From: Theocolax elegans
Taxonomy: Eukaryota; Arthropoda; Insecta; Hymenoptera; Cerocephalidae
DNA: 64,000 nt
Direction of reading: 5' to 3'
Assembly: GCA_026168455.1 (NCBI GenBank)
Contig: CM047431.1
Coordinates: forward strand, 17,348,183-17,412,182
Part shown: piece by piece, positions 53,005-64,000 of the stretch
Layout: each line of letters begins with the position of its first letter
Numbering within the stretch: the first letter of the stretch is position 1
Program-made: the position numbers and the translations under genes
Notes under the pieces: model-generated
Seen by the model: the letters and a program-made list of their open reading frames with translations, nothing else
Told to the model about the DNA's origin: nothing
The model's database searches: none

Positions 53005-54603
53005 TGCTAGTGTTTAATTAAAAACAAATTTATGGTATGGAAAAAAATACTTGTCGATACAAATTTGATTTCAGGACTTTCAATTGCAGAAACTTTCTAC
53101 GAAGTTAACGCAAAAAATATATAAATGATAAATTAAAAACAAATTTATGGTATAGTAAAAATACTTATCGATTATTCCACTCTGAATGCAGTACTTTGTA
53201 TTGTATAAACTTTTTATAAAGCTTCATTACAAAGTATATAAAAAAATGTTAAATTGAAATAATAGTAAGTAGAAAAAGGTGGAGTAGGAATTCAAGATTT
53301 CTTTTATCAGATAACGTTTTTTAAACTGTGATTAGAAACCATACTTGCGAATGTTGACACCTTCGTGGAAGGTGTTTTATAAATTACTATCTGGAGACAC
53401 AAATTGAACATTAAACATCTAATAATAACGAATAAATAAATTATTGAAAGTGAAACCCTAATAAATAAATTAGAAGTTTCTGTTAATGTGGACAAAATTT
53501 GTAGATTACTATTCCGAACAAATGTTTGTATTCAATTGAATTAATAAATATTTGTATTTGTAAAGATAAATACTTGTTGGTTCAATTTGATTTCAGTACT
53601 TTCAATTACAGAAACTTTTTATGAAGTTAACGCAAAAAATATATAAATGATTAATTAAAAACAAATTTACGGTATGGTAAAAAATACTTGTCGATTATTC
53701 CGCTTTGATTTTAGTACTTTCTATTGCATAAACTTTTTATGGAGTTTAAGTAAAATATATAAGTGTTTAATTAAAAACAAATTTATGATATGGTTATAAA
53801 TACTTATCGATTGTGTTGTTTTGATTTCAGTAGTTTCTATTGGAGAAACTATTTTTGGAGTTTAAGCAAAATATATATAATGCCTAATTAAAATAAAAAT
53901 GAGTAATAAAAGACGGGAGTAAGAATTAAAGATTTTTGTTATCAGATAACATTTTTGAAAGTGCAATTTGAAACTATACTTGTGAACGTTGACACCTTCG
54001 TGGAAGGTGTTTTATAAAATGCTTTCCAGAGACACTAATTCAATGTTAAAAATTTAGTAACAAATAAACAATTTATTGAAATAAGTAAATGTTTAAATAA
54101 AAATAAATTTATGATATGGAAATAAATACTTATATCGATTGTGTTCCTTTGATTTCAGTATAGTTTCTATTGCAGAAACTATTTATGGAGTTTAAGCAAA
54201 ATATATATATAATGCCTAATTAAAATAAAAATGAGTAATAAAAGACGGGAGTAAGAATTAAAGATTTTTGTTATTAGATAACATTTTTGAAAGTGCAATT
54301 TGAAACTATACTTGCGAACGTTGACACCTTCGTGGAAGGTGTTTTATAAAGTGCTTTCCAGAGACACTAATTCAATGTTAAAAATTTAATAACAAATAAA
54401 CAATATATTTATTAATATATATATATATGTTATTAAATAAAAACAAATTGATAGTATTGTCTCTTGGATTTCAGTACTTTCTATTGCAGAAACTATATTT
54501 ATGGAGTTTAAGCAAAATATATAAAATTCCTAATTAAAATAAAAATAAGTAACAAAAGATGAGAGTAAGAATTAAAGATTTTTGTTGTCAGATAACATTT
54601 TTG
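53005..54603. repeat. Right large arm: inverted 332-bp units
   Basis: Inverted copy of 10,688-12,400. It has the ~110-bp subunits first, then units with CACCTTCGTGGAAGGTG hairpins at about 53,360, 53,995 and 54,325. It ends GTTGTCAGATAACATTTTTG, exactly mirroring the left arm's outer end. Confidence 0.85.
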
Positions 54604-56184
54604 GCAGCGGTCTGTTTCTGCACACAGGAAGTAAACACATAATGTTTGTGCACAAAAATACTGCACTTTACTTTTATGCACGGTGCACAAATATTTTACA
54701 AAATAATTTAAATTAATAAAAATAATCGTTTATTTTGTGCACATAAAAATTGTGCACATTAAAATTGTACACGTAAATATTATGCACATCAAAAGAAGTG
54801 TTTATAAGTCTCGTGAAATAAGAAAAGAAGTTATTAAGTAAATTAATATAAAGGCAATTATTATGTGAGTTCGGTGGTTAGGATAGGTGGAGGATCGTGC
54901 CAGATAATAAAGATACACAATTTAAAGTGAAAATAGAATTAAATTTATTTTAACGTAAATTAAATATATCGGCATTCAAAAACGCCAGTTGATGTGGGGA
55001 AAAAGCCTTGATATATACCTAAATATCTAATTTATCATATTATAATTAATAAGTAACTTACATTAAACTTATTACAATCGGAAACTGTTACTAAACTAAG
55101 AATAATAATAATAACAATAATAATAGTAATAATAACCGACTATGAATACATAAAATGCAATTGCTCGCGCAACTAGCGATCCTTTCCTTACGTGTACGCT
55201 TGCGTCGCGATCCGGTGTGCTCCAACACAATCCAGGATTCGACACGATCACGGTCGACCACCTGGATGTAACGGCGATGTCTAGTCGTTCTTCCAGACAA
55301 ATCAACAATCGGCCGAGAAGCTAGGCTTGTCAATCCAGTTATAATATCAAGCGATCACGCTAATATCAAGAGATCCAAAGATTGGGCAGGCACTGCCCAG
55401 GTATTCACACACACGCACAGAAATCGCGAACACCAGCTACACGTCACAAAATAGTTTATATTCAGCCTCGTACAATGATCGAGAACACGCAATGCCGCGA
55501 AAAGGTACAAGTTGCCCGGTTGCTGGCTAGACTCGAAGTGTCGCTCGTCCATCAAAGATCTGTCAATCAGGGTCTTGGTCAGGGTTAGGGTGGGGATGTA
55601 TTCCATGTGTAGTTCCCTTTAGTGTACCATTCGGTATATCGCTGTTTGTTTCAACTCACTAGCAGTCGACAATCGAGAAACATATGGTTAAAGTTAGGTA
55701 TATACGGGGACGCGACGGCTGCCTACTCTACCGCTCATAAAACTCCTTTGAAAATCCCGTGAAACAATGAACTATGGTTCTATTTGGGAATTCCCTTGTC
55801 ATTTGTTCTTCCAACGTGTTGGCCATGCCGCTTAAAATACGTATTTTCTTATGGTATGCTTCCAAACGCTTATATATTAAGAAAAACGCGCGTAAATACG
55901 TGACAAAAAGGATCACAAAAAGATTTACTCTTAACCGTGCTTTTTTTCAAATTTAAAGCGTATAAATACGCGAACAAGAAGAGTAAAAAAATATTTATGT
56001 GTACAATTTTTATGTGTATACAATATTTATGTGCACAATTTTTATGTGCACAAAATAAACGATTATTTTTATTAATTTAAATTATTTTGTAAAATATTTG
56101 TGCACCGTGCATAAAAGTAAAGTGCAGTATTTTTGTGCGCAAACATTATGTGTTTAATTCCTGTGTGCAGAAACAGACCCCTGC
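54604..56184. mobile_element. Element E: 1.58-kb insertion with ~200-bp terminal inverted repeats
   Basis: It begins GCAGCGGTCTGTTTCTGCAC and ends ...GTGCAGAAACAGACCCCTGC. The terminal ~200 bp (TTATGCACGGTGCACAAATA and complement) mirror each other. AACATTTTTG stands on both sides (54,594-54,603 and 56,185-56,194). Uninterrupted units nearby read AACATTTTTGAAAGTGC, so the empty site is known and up to 10 bp were duplicated. The interior has an (AAT)n patch at about 55,100-55,135 and GC-richer unique DNA, but no recognised ORF. Confidence 0.8.
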
Positions 56185-56320
56185 AACATTTTTGAAAGTG
56201 CGATTGGAAACTATACTGCGAACGTTGATACCTTCGCGGTAGGTGTTTAATAAAGTACTTCCTAGAGACACAAATTCAATGTTAGAAAAGTTTTTACGTA
56301 ATTATTTCTTAATAAAAAAT
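56185..56320. repeat. Outer remainder of the 332-bp unit after element E
   Basis: Reads on from the interrupted unit (GAAAGTGCGATTGGAAACTA, GATACCTTCGCGGTAGGTG) and fades into unique sequence. It is more diverged than the inner units. A second weak trace occurs near 56,400. Confidence 0.7.
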
Positions 56321-56869
56321 TGGAGGCTATTGTCTAAATAGAAAAAAGTAAAGTTTGTCTGTATTCAGTTTGAAGCTATTATTTATTTGATATAATAATT
56401 TGAAAAGTGTGATTGTTAGACATACTTGCGATTTTTGACATCTAAGTATATATATGTCTACTCGAAAAAGTTGAGACAGAGCTATAGGGGAAAACGAACG
56501 AGTGAGTGAGACACGCATGATTTAGATATTTTTTCATTATTATCTTAAACGGTCATCTTTTATCTTACACGGTCGTCAATCATCTAATTTGCCGAGAAGC
56601 GTGCGCGTAGCAGAACTTGTCAGTGACAATTATTGGTTATGTTTAATGTTGATAATTTAAAAGTTTGTCAAATTCTTGGTTTTGGACTAGTTTTCACAGG
56701 TACAGTATAATAATTATTTAAATTTTTTATTTTTACTACATTTGTAAGTATCAAGATTTAAATAAAAATAGTAAAAAAAATTTAGGAAATGTTTATTAAT
56801 TATTTGAATAAATTAAATTTTAGAGAAGTTAAAAATAATATAATTATTTGTTAATAAAATTATTTATTT

Positions 56870-57697
56870 AACAGTTTAGTTTCTGGAGCCCAGTCATCAA
56901 ACGTATCAAGCAATATTGAAACAACAAATCACTTTCGCAAAAATGTTTATGAAAATGCCTGAAATTTTACCAATACAGAAACACATTCATTTAATTACTA
57001 GTAGTATGGTACACATCAAATACAGTATTACTTTTTATTCGAGGTAGGTAAATAATTTAATGTAAAAAAAAGAAGCAGTTATTTGTAACTACAATAATTT
57101 TTATTTACAGGTGATTGAATGTTCCTGGGATGTATTTTTGCTAAGCAGCTGAGACAAGCATTGTCACTCGACGACATTATAACTTCACACACTAACTTTC
57201 TGACAATCTGTTAAAAGAGGAACACTTGTTGATGAACAATCTCAAGTAATTAAGAACAAGACATAGCAGTTGATGCAGATGGGACTTATATGGCTGCTGT
57301 TAACAACAGAGGTCATTGTTTTATATGGACACCTACCGGTGGTATCGGTGAAGAACCTACAAAATTAAATCCTAGGCATAAGTTAAATAGAGCATATGCA
57401 CTTAGATGTAAGTTTAGTCCTGATAGTACACTTCTTGTTACTACTTCAGCAGATAAGACTGCCAAAGTTTGGAAAACAACAGACTTTTCCGAGGTGCAAG
57501 TTCTACAGTACGAAGCTAAACGATGGGTTTGGGATGTAGCTTTCAGTGCTGATTCGCAATACATTTTTACTGCTTCGTCGAATGGTGTTGCAAGATTATG
57601 GAATATAGTAACAGGAACTGTGAAGAGAGAATATCAAGGACACCAAAAAGTAGTTTCTGCTCTTGCCTTCAGAGATGAAGTGCTTCCAACAAGTTAA
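56870..57697 (+). pseudogene. LST8: LST8 (TOR complex WD40 subunit), decayed 5' part
   Basis: The last 145 codons are open and match the C-terminal WD40 repeats of LST8/GbetaL: DIAVDADGTYMAAVNNRGH, GGIGEEPTKL, YALRCKFSPDSTLLVTTSAD, SADSQYIFTASSNGVARLW and EYQGHQKVVSALAFRDEV. LST8 is a small beta-propeller that stabilises the TOR kinase in TORC1 and TORC2. Upstream, sequence that should encode the first half is recognisable only in scraps (FW near 56,885; a degraded QHIRMYD region near 57,010) with stops. A plausible intron (GTAGGTAAAT...TTATTTACAG, about 57,046-57,111) remains, so it is an unprocessed duplicate. The normal length is about 320 aa. Confidence 0.8.
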
Positions 57698-58203
57698 AAA
57701 CAATAGACTGTGCATTATTAGTTCATTGAAGAATGTTGATGAACAATTTTAGTATAATATATTTGTTAAGAAAGTGTAAAGACATTAAAAAATATAATTT
57801 ATTATTTCTAATAAGAAACATTTTGTAAATAAATATCCTTATTTCCTTTCTTAGAAGTTAATAAATAATTGTTTATTCAATTATTTTGGATGAAAAATAT
57901 TACAATGTTATTATGAATAAAATTATAAAAAAATGTAAATAAAAACATAACATCAATGAAGGTAGAATATAATTTTAACATTTTGAAAAAAATTTTTTAT
58001 TATTTATTATATACAACAGTTACATGTTCAAACGAAATGAATTATTAATAAAATTCCTATTAAATCTTAATTGTCCTGAATGAAATAAAAATTAATTTAA
58101 ATTAATTGGATATAGAAATTTTAATTGTAAATATCAAAAATCAATCGTATAAAAATATATACTTGATAATTATAAAAATGTATAAATTATTGATCATTAT
58201 TGA
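57698..58203. other. AT-rich, nothing recognised
   Basis: Former 3' flank of the LST8 copy. No gene is seen. Confidence 0.5.
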
Positions 58204-58320
58204 TCAATTAAACACATTATTTTTGTGCACTGTGCAACAATAATGGCTAAATATATTTTAATTATTGATTATAATATTTTTGTATATTGTACAAAAATAA
58301 TGTGTTTAATTATTGGATGC
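58204..58320. repeat. Imperfect inverted repeat related to element E ends
   Basis: TTAAACACATTATTTTTGTG...GTGCAAC is mirrored by GTACAAAAATAATGTGTTTAA. GTGCAC-rich ends resemble the termini of element E. Confidence 0.5.
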
Positions 58321-58429
58321 ACATTCCATCATATACTTAATATATTGGTGTTTTGTAACCATAATTAAATAATATTAACAATTTTAAATTTATACAATTG
58401 TCTCAGGTTTCTAGTACTACTACTACTAC

Positions 58430-58870
58430 TGCTATTATGATTATTGGTATTTACAGATTCTTTTCTACTTATTTCACTGATGTCCAAATTATCATTTGTA
58501 CTTGGTTGAAATAATTTATTAGTTTGCACACATGAAGTGGTGTACTTGTTGTGATAGGTTGCTTGATTCTTTTGTTAATTATACTATGTGGTCTTATGTG
58601 GTCTCTTATTTATTTTTGTTATTGATTTCCTTTTCATGTCAATAGTCTTATTTAAATTAACTAGCTTGCTAGCTAATTGCTGTTTTTGCGGTTTACCTTT
58701 TGAATTAACTTTATTAATTTCATCTGTTTTATCTATTTCACTATTTGATTCTCCTTTGGATGTGTTGACTTGCTTTAATTGTTCTGCCCTTTTTTTATTC
58801 ACATGAATAGCAGCGTTTATTACACTATTATCACCAGTAACATATTTTCATTTGCATTCTTCTCTAATGT
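58430..58870 (-). pseudogene. Lys/Ser-rich ORF scraps downstream of the DPH1 remnant
   Basis: Minus-strand frames read KWKYVTGDNS-like (after a stop), then NKKRAEQLKQVNTSKGES and KGKPQKQQLASKLVNLNK to a stop at 58,584. In another frame NKLFQPSTNDNLDISEIS follows, then a poly-Ser run. The composition is that of a disordered region and I recognise no family. It could be a 3' exon of a host gene. Confidence 0.3.
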
Positions 58871-59269
58871 AAAATTTAGTTTTGTTTGTCTCATTGTATC
58901 TTGAAGTTTTTTTTTCTTTTTCTTTTTCTATACAATGAACTGTATCAATTTTTATGTCTACAAAGACATAACAGTTTGATACCGCTAGTCCTGTCAATTG
59001 GAACTAAACACGAGTGTCCATAATGAACTAATAAATCTACACCCACTAATTTAACAGTGTAATCATCTACGCAGCACGCACCTAAAATTAAAATGAAAGA
59101 TATAACTATCAATATTTGATCTAGTTAAAAATAATAATAATGAATAAAGGATCTTGTTTTGCTTAACAAATTGTTTCTTGATATTTGAACATACTTCTGT
59201 GCAAATAATTTTTGTTGTTTAAACAATAATCGATCACATCGGCGTATTTCAAATTATAACTGGAAAAAA

Positions 59270-59938
59270 ATGATTTATAGAATGGATGAAACCAATTTAA
59301 ACAATGTAATTAAATTAGCCAAAGAGATAAAACATATGTATGAACGAGAAGTTGATAATAAATTAAATCCTACTGAGCTGTTAGTAATAAGTGAGGTGAG
59401 GGATCTAACTACAAATAAGATTAAGCAAAACGATAAAAATGTTATTGGATTTGTCAAAGACAACGAATGGGATAAAAAGAGCTGTTTTTCAACTTTTAAG
59501 TATATAAGATTTGTGAAAGCATCAGTAAAATCAGCAGAAAAAATAATCAATGAAAAAGAAAAATATATCCCTATTGAAACAGTTTTCTCTAAAATAGACA
59601 ATATAGCTAACGAAAATAGTAAAAAAATAAAAGTTGTAAATTCAACGGGAAAAAAGGTTCTACAGCATAATGCCATTCGTATGTCTTATGGTGATCTTAA
59701 TTACATAGGATCGAATAAAGCAATTTTTTATTTTGATAGAGGAATACGAGGGAAGCAAATTTTTACTAACTCGGTTTTCCCATTGAAACGACAACCACCA
59801 TATAAAGATCTAGTAGTTATTGACGACATAGTTTTTTTACATCTACCTGTAAATGTGATTCCTCTAAACAACATAAAGAAATGTTTCCACACTTTAGTGT
59901 TACATGCGCGGTGGGACTTACTTGTCCAGCCAGATTAA
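59270..59938 (+). CDS. Uncharacterised 222-aa ORF inside the DPH1 intron
   Basis: Intact from ATG, lysine-rich first half (NVIKLAKEIKHMYEREVDNK, YIPIETVFSKIDNI), then a more structured part (RMSYGDLNYIGSNKAIFYFD, PPYKDLVVIDDIVFLHLPVN). No family is recognised. It lies antisense within the intron, directly 5' of a LINE-type tail, so a transposon origin is likely. The composition is more varied than expected of a chance frame of this length in AT-rich DNA, but I cannot confirm a gene. Confidence 0.4.
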   Translation: MIYRMDETNLNNVIKLAKEIKHMYEREVDNKLNPTELLVISEVRDLTTNKIKQNDKNVIGFVKDNEWDKKSCFSTFKYIRFVKASVKSAEKIINEKEKYIPIETVFSKIDNIANENSKKIKVVNSTGKKVLQHNAIRMSYGDLNYIGSNKAIFYFDRGIRGKQIFTNSVFPLKRQPPYKDLVVIDDIVFLHLPVNVIPLNNIKKCFHTLVLHARWDLLVQPD

Positions 59939-59939
59939 A

Positions 59940-60304
59940 CAGCATAGAGAAAATTATATTTGCAAGAGACAGAAATGCATCAACTGAAAGTTATACGACA
60001 GCTAGACAAATGTTGATTAAGTATTGGTAGCGAGACAGTCACACTACCTTGTATACTAGTTATACTTGTTAAGGGGTGCTGTTTTCGCTGAATTTACTTT
60101 GTTATGTTTATAAAATTTTATCATTGTTTTTATTGGCTACTAGGTAGGAAGCTTAAGTATTTTTTGCTTAAGCTTTAGTTATAGTTTTAGTTTTAAGTAT
60201 TAGTCTTAAGTTTATAGTTTTAAGTTGCCAGACCTACGTACAGATAAATTAATTATATCTCTGTAGGAATTGCGGCATATACATAATGTTGTAATTTTAC
60301 CTGG

Positions 60305-60307
<3 letters not shown>
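59940..60307 (+). mobile_element. LINE-type 3' UTR
   Basis: It ends GTTGTAATTTTACCTGGTTT + AATAAATAAATA, typical of non-LTR retrotransposon tails. Just upstream a short frame (RLNSIEKIIFARDRN...MLIKYW) ends at TAG. It is inserted in the DPH1 intron on the opposite strand. Confidence 0.6.
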
Positions 60308-60803
<496 letters not shown>

Positions 60804-61207
60804 TTGAGTATATCTTTATAATCCTACCATATGTAACATCACCCATTACAATAATATCCGCTTCTGTGAATGCTTCAATAATATCAGATATAATTGGTGC
60901 AAACATTAGTGAACCTTTGGGCATTTGTAATCCAACCCTTTTTGCTTGCGTTTCTCTGACTCCATATAATTTTATGAATTTCAAAGTTATAATTACAGGG
61001 CAATCTTGTCATCGCTTCTTTTATCCAATATCTCTTGTGGTATTTTATTAACTCTTACGGGTGGTTTATAAATTTTTCTTACAGGTTTAGCCTTAACCAC
61101 TACCACAGACTCCTCATTTTTCTTGTTTGTTTCCTCCAAATCACCACTTCAAATGTCATCTTTCTTATCTGTGACATTTCCTTGCAAATCATCTTTTTTG
61201 TACACAC

Positions 61208-61733
61208 TGTAACGGTAAGGTACTGTTTACCTCACCGTTTGACGAATTCGAGCAACACGAGCGAACAGTATCATAATGTTCGCATCGGTACCACTTCACG
61301 CGATCGTGTTTTTTTTTCGCATTTAAACGTGTTGCTATATACCAGCCCCGTTGACTGGATATATTATTTTTAGTTCGCGATATTTTCTTCAATAAATTCA
61401 TATCGTTATTAGAATTCAATCCGGTGTTCAATTAATTGAATTTAACCACGTACGATTCCTTCCGTAATCCTAAAAGCTCGTATATTTCTGGTTGACAAGT
61501 GCTCGACGCGATATCCCTGTTTCGCGGTCAATTTCAGATTTGAATTTTACCTGGTTGTTATCTGAAACAGTAACTCGGTTTCAGACTAACATTTAACAGA
61601 TTTGGTAGAGCGGACAGGTAACCGTCGCCGCATCGCGGGAAAAATATGTTTATTTAAATATGGTAAGTTTAACCGTACCGCTGAGCAGCCGCGATATTAA
61701 AATAAACATCCGTGCGGCAACCAAACTGTTACA
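61208..61733 (+). mobile_element. Solo LTR inserted in DPH1 exon 1
   Basis: 526 bp, TGTAACGG...CTGTTACA, flanked by ACAC on both sides (61,204-61,207 and 61,734-61,737). An AATAAA lies near 61,392 and a TATATA near 61,336. The first bases resemble the gypsy LTR at 36,499 and the 4-bp duplication fits Ty3/gypsy, but the two LTRs are otherwise different. Confidence 0.85.
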
Positions 61734-61878
61734 ACACATTGTTTTCATTGAATAAAACACTGGTATTCACAGCTATTATTTTACTCTCACTCATTGTTAT
61801 TTTGTTATTTCTACACGGTTAAGTTGATTATTAATATGAACTATAGCTGGCAAAATATAAGCGAGCATTTTGCTTGAT

Positions 61879-62103
61879 TCAATCTGTGCAATATGATTTA
61901 CACAGTGTTAAAATAAAATAAATATAATCTACCATGACCATCTTGTTCATCGATAACAAATAATAAAATAATAATTTAACAACATTTTCGTGTTTCACTT
62001 TGCGCAAATCCCCGAATTTTTGCATTTTTACACTGCGAGGACGCGTGTGACTAACTTGATTAAAAGTTTTGATAGCCATTTCTCCATTTCCTTGTTTACT
62101 CAC
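61879..62103 (-). pseudogene. TBK1/IKK-epsilon-like kinase N-lobe fragment
   Basis: The minus strand reads GEMAIKTFNQVSHTRPRSVK, then LRKVKHENVVKLL. This matches the beta3 strand with its catalytic Lys (AIK.FN), the RP..V..E.E.L....H.N.VKL stretch and the alphaC region of the TBK1/IKK-epsilon family, whose members phosphorylate immune or cytoskeletal targets. The conserved alphaC Glu region is degraded (KMQKFGDL). No glycine loop, catalytic loop or DFG is seen. It is a fragment only. Confidence 0.65.
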
Positions 62104-62329
62104 TAAACTAATTCATTATTAAAACACAGTTCCAGTCGCACTTTTATACGGTTTTACTACCTAATACACTTGTTGTGCACCAAAACACAATTGTTAGAAC
62201 CTTGTATTCTAAAAAATGAGATAAAAATACATAATGTAAAAAAGACATGGTGAGATAAAAATAAAAATATACTGTATATATACTTGGTTATAATAAAACT
62301 ATAACCAAACAAAATGCATGTCAACTGAG
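62104..62329. other. AT-rich, nothing recognised
   Basis: No gene is seen. Confidence 0.5.
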
Positions 62330-62790
62330 AGAGTACTGAGTTGACATAATATAGCGCCCTCTCGCTGCCACGTCTGAACTTCTACCTGCCAATCGTTGGG
62401 ACCTCTGTACACGTTCTCTCACAGGATGGAAGGCATAGCTTCCTTTTCTATCACTCGCTTCTCTTATAGCTCTGTCACTTATCTTTCTATTGACTATATA
62501 TAGATATATAGATATATAGAACGAAAAGGGAAAAGACAAAAATCGGGAAAAAGAATTCAGCAAGCTATATCTTTGGCATCGATTTTCTTAATTATGCGTG
62601 AGTGAATTCGGACGAAACTTGTTGTACAGTGAGGGTTAGCAATAAAGAAAGTAATGCGTAGTCAATAGCACAAATAAATAATGTAATATTGAAGTGATTA
62701 AAAAGTAAAAATTTTGGGGGGCTAGTTAGCTGTATATAATGGCTCTCGCGCCTATACTTGCGTCAGGCGCTATCGCGCCTTTTGATTGTA
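62330..62790 (+). repeat. Dispersed repeat family, copy 2
   Basis: Diverged copy of 15,810-16,250, ending GGCGCTATCGCGCCTTTTGA. Small (TATAGA)n insertions distinguish it. Confidence 0.65.
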
Positions 62791-62883
62791 CATGCATTAT
62801 AGCGAAACAATGTAAAATTCATATTTATATGAGTTATCACTATCAATTAGCTAAGACATATCGAATAAGCCTATATAAGAAAG

Positions 62884-62953
62884 TAGGATAGCTCAGCGGT
62901 AGAGTATCTGACTGCCATATGCTATGAGGGGGTTCGATCCCAAAGTAGAGCAG
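62884..62953 (+). ncRNA. tRNA-like sequence, degenerate
   Basis: The A box TAGCTCAGCGGTAGAG and B box GGTTCGATCCC are perfect and well spaced. The anticodon and acceptor stems do not pair, so it is a tRNA pseudogene or SINE head. Confidence 0.55.
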
Positions 62954-63151
62954 AAATTTTTTTATTTGAAAATTAATATTTAAACTATTAATTTAAACAT
63001 CAAAATGTCCAAAACTGTAAAATTTATAATTTTATTATTTATTTATTCTCTTTTTTATTGATTTTTTAAAACTTAACATTATATTCATTGTAATCAAATA
63101 ATATTTTAATTAATACAATAGTTTTGTACTACAAAGTATATCGACCCTGTT

Positions 63152-63592
63152 ACAAAATCTCACCTGAGATCTCATGTCAAAATCTCATCCCACTTTTCAC
63201 CCAGACCACTGCTTAAACTTCTCAAATAATAGGAAATCAATTTATGTATATGGTGAGTCACTTATTAAGTGATAACACCCCCCAGATGAGTTCAAAAATC
63301 AAGGTTTCAAAGCGTTTTAAGCATATTTTCGATTTTTACAAATATTTTCGATCGTTGAAAATTTCTCACGTGAGTTCTCACGTGAGATCTCATGTGAGAA
63401 ATTTCTAAAAATCGAAAATATGTCTGAAACGCTTTCAAACCTCGATTTTTGGACTTATCTGGGGGGTGTTATCACTTAGCAAGTGACTCACCATATTCAT
63501 AAATTGATTTCCTATTATTTGAGAAGTTTAAGCAGCGGTCCGAGTGAAAAGTCGGATGAGATTTTGGCATGAGATCTCACGTGAGATTTTGT
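63152..63592. mobile_element. 440-bp palindromic MITE with CTCACGTGAG motifs
   Basis: The left end ACAAAATCTCACCTGAGATC mirrors the right end. Inner blocks GGAAATCAATTTATG, GGTGAGTCACTT and ATAACACCCCCCAGAT are all mirrored. The centre (about 63,365-63,400) repeats CTCACGTGAG. GTT stands on both sides, a possible 3-bp target duplication. Confidence 0.8.
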
Positions 63593-64000
63593 GTTAGGGG
63601 AGGCATAGCGAGCGACGACGTCCTGGGTTACCACCACATACACTATCGATACCTGTTCGGGTTAGGGTGATATAAGTATACAAATAACAAAAATGCACGT
63701 AATTCTGGTGAAATTGTTTTTAATATAATTAATATTTAAAAGAGCGGAAACTGAATACAATAATAGACAGACAACAAACTTATAGTGTAAATGGGACAAT
63801 CTCTCGCACGGAGAAAAGAAGCCGAGCTATATACGTCAAGAGACGGAAAGCAAGTAAGTAAGTAAAAAGGTTGTCGTTCTTATTATATTGTATTGATCTG
63901 ACAGGTTTGTCCCTCCCACCTTGCAGCGATTAGTTAGGGAAGCCGCTTGTGGCGGACCTCGCTCACACTTTCTCACTTCTAAGACGGGCGATGTAGAGGG
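63593..64000. other. Unassigned to window end
   Basis: Less AT-rich, with GTTAGGGG at the start. It could be the beginning of an LTR, but the partner is outside the window. Confidence 0.3.

Noticed and set aside
54864..55700. Solo LTR inside element E
   Set aside because: TGTGAG near 54,864 and LTR-like GC-richer sequence suggested one, but I could not find a matching CA end with a target duplication.

Overview
The window looks like transposon-dense nuclear DNA of an insect, probably a hymenopteran such as an ant. The evidence is AT-rich sequence, degraded copies of conserved animal genes with spliceosomal introns, and insect-type transposons (Ty1/copia, Ty3/gypsy, piggyBac, Helitron, non-LTR elements). 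There is no bacterial operon, rRNA or CRISPR, and I see no clearly intact single-copy host gene. Species placement is inference.

Layout. 1-3.1 kb holds a copia pol ORF cut by the window edge, followed by a PPT and a probable LTR. 3.6-10.4 kb holds a MITE, a broken piggyBac transposase, a 0.6 kb inverted repeat and two remnants of non-LTR reverse transcriptase. 10.7-54.6 kb lies between two inverted arms of about 1.7 kb, built of 332-bp units that end at the same 20-bp junction 44 kb apart. Inside are nested foldback elements, a tRNA-derived SINE, a Ulp1-type protease gene and a decayed Helitron (21.7-27.3 kb). There is also a large element, here called A (27,789-48,277).

Element A has CG(A/T)CG ends, inverted subterminal arrays of a 28-bp repeat and a 4-bp target duplication. 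It contains a second element of the same architecture, B (30,388-32,631). A was also hit by a young, complete Ty3/gypsy element on the minus strand (36,499-48,002). That element has two almost identical 1,302-bp LTRs, a 4-bp target duplication, a Lys-type primer site, gag, pol joined by a -1 frameshift site GGGAAAC, and an unusual third ORF with zinc knuckles.

48.3-53 kb holds hairpins, a MITE and a 1.65 kb foldback that carries the same small coding exon with a splice donor in both arms. 53-56.3 kb is the right 332-bp-repeat arm, interrupted by a 1.58 kb element whose empty site can be read from neighbouring units.

56.4-62.1 kb is a cluster of decaying host genes: LST8 (plus strand), DPH1 (minus strand, intron borders still readable, broken by frameshifts and a solo LTR) and an IKK-epsilon/TBK1-like kinase fragment. 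60.3-60.8 kb is a near-perfect 0.5 kb (AATA)n array. The last 2 kb hold a dispersed repeat, a tRNA-like sequence and a palindromic MITE.

The least expected items are the A/B element family with protein-like ORFs reaching into both arms of B, the 44-kb inverted arm pair with a shared insertion junction, and the gypsy ORF3.
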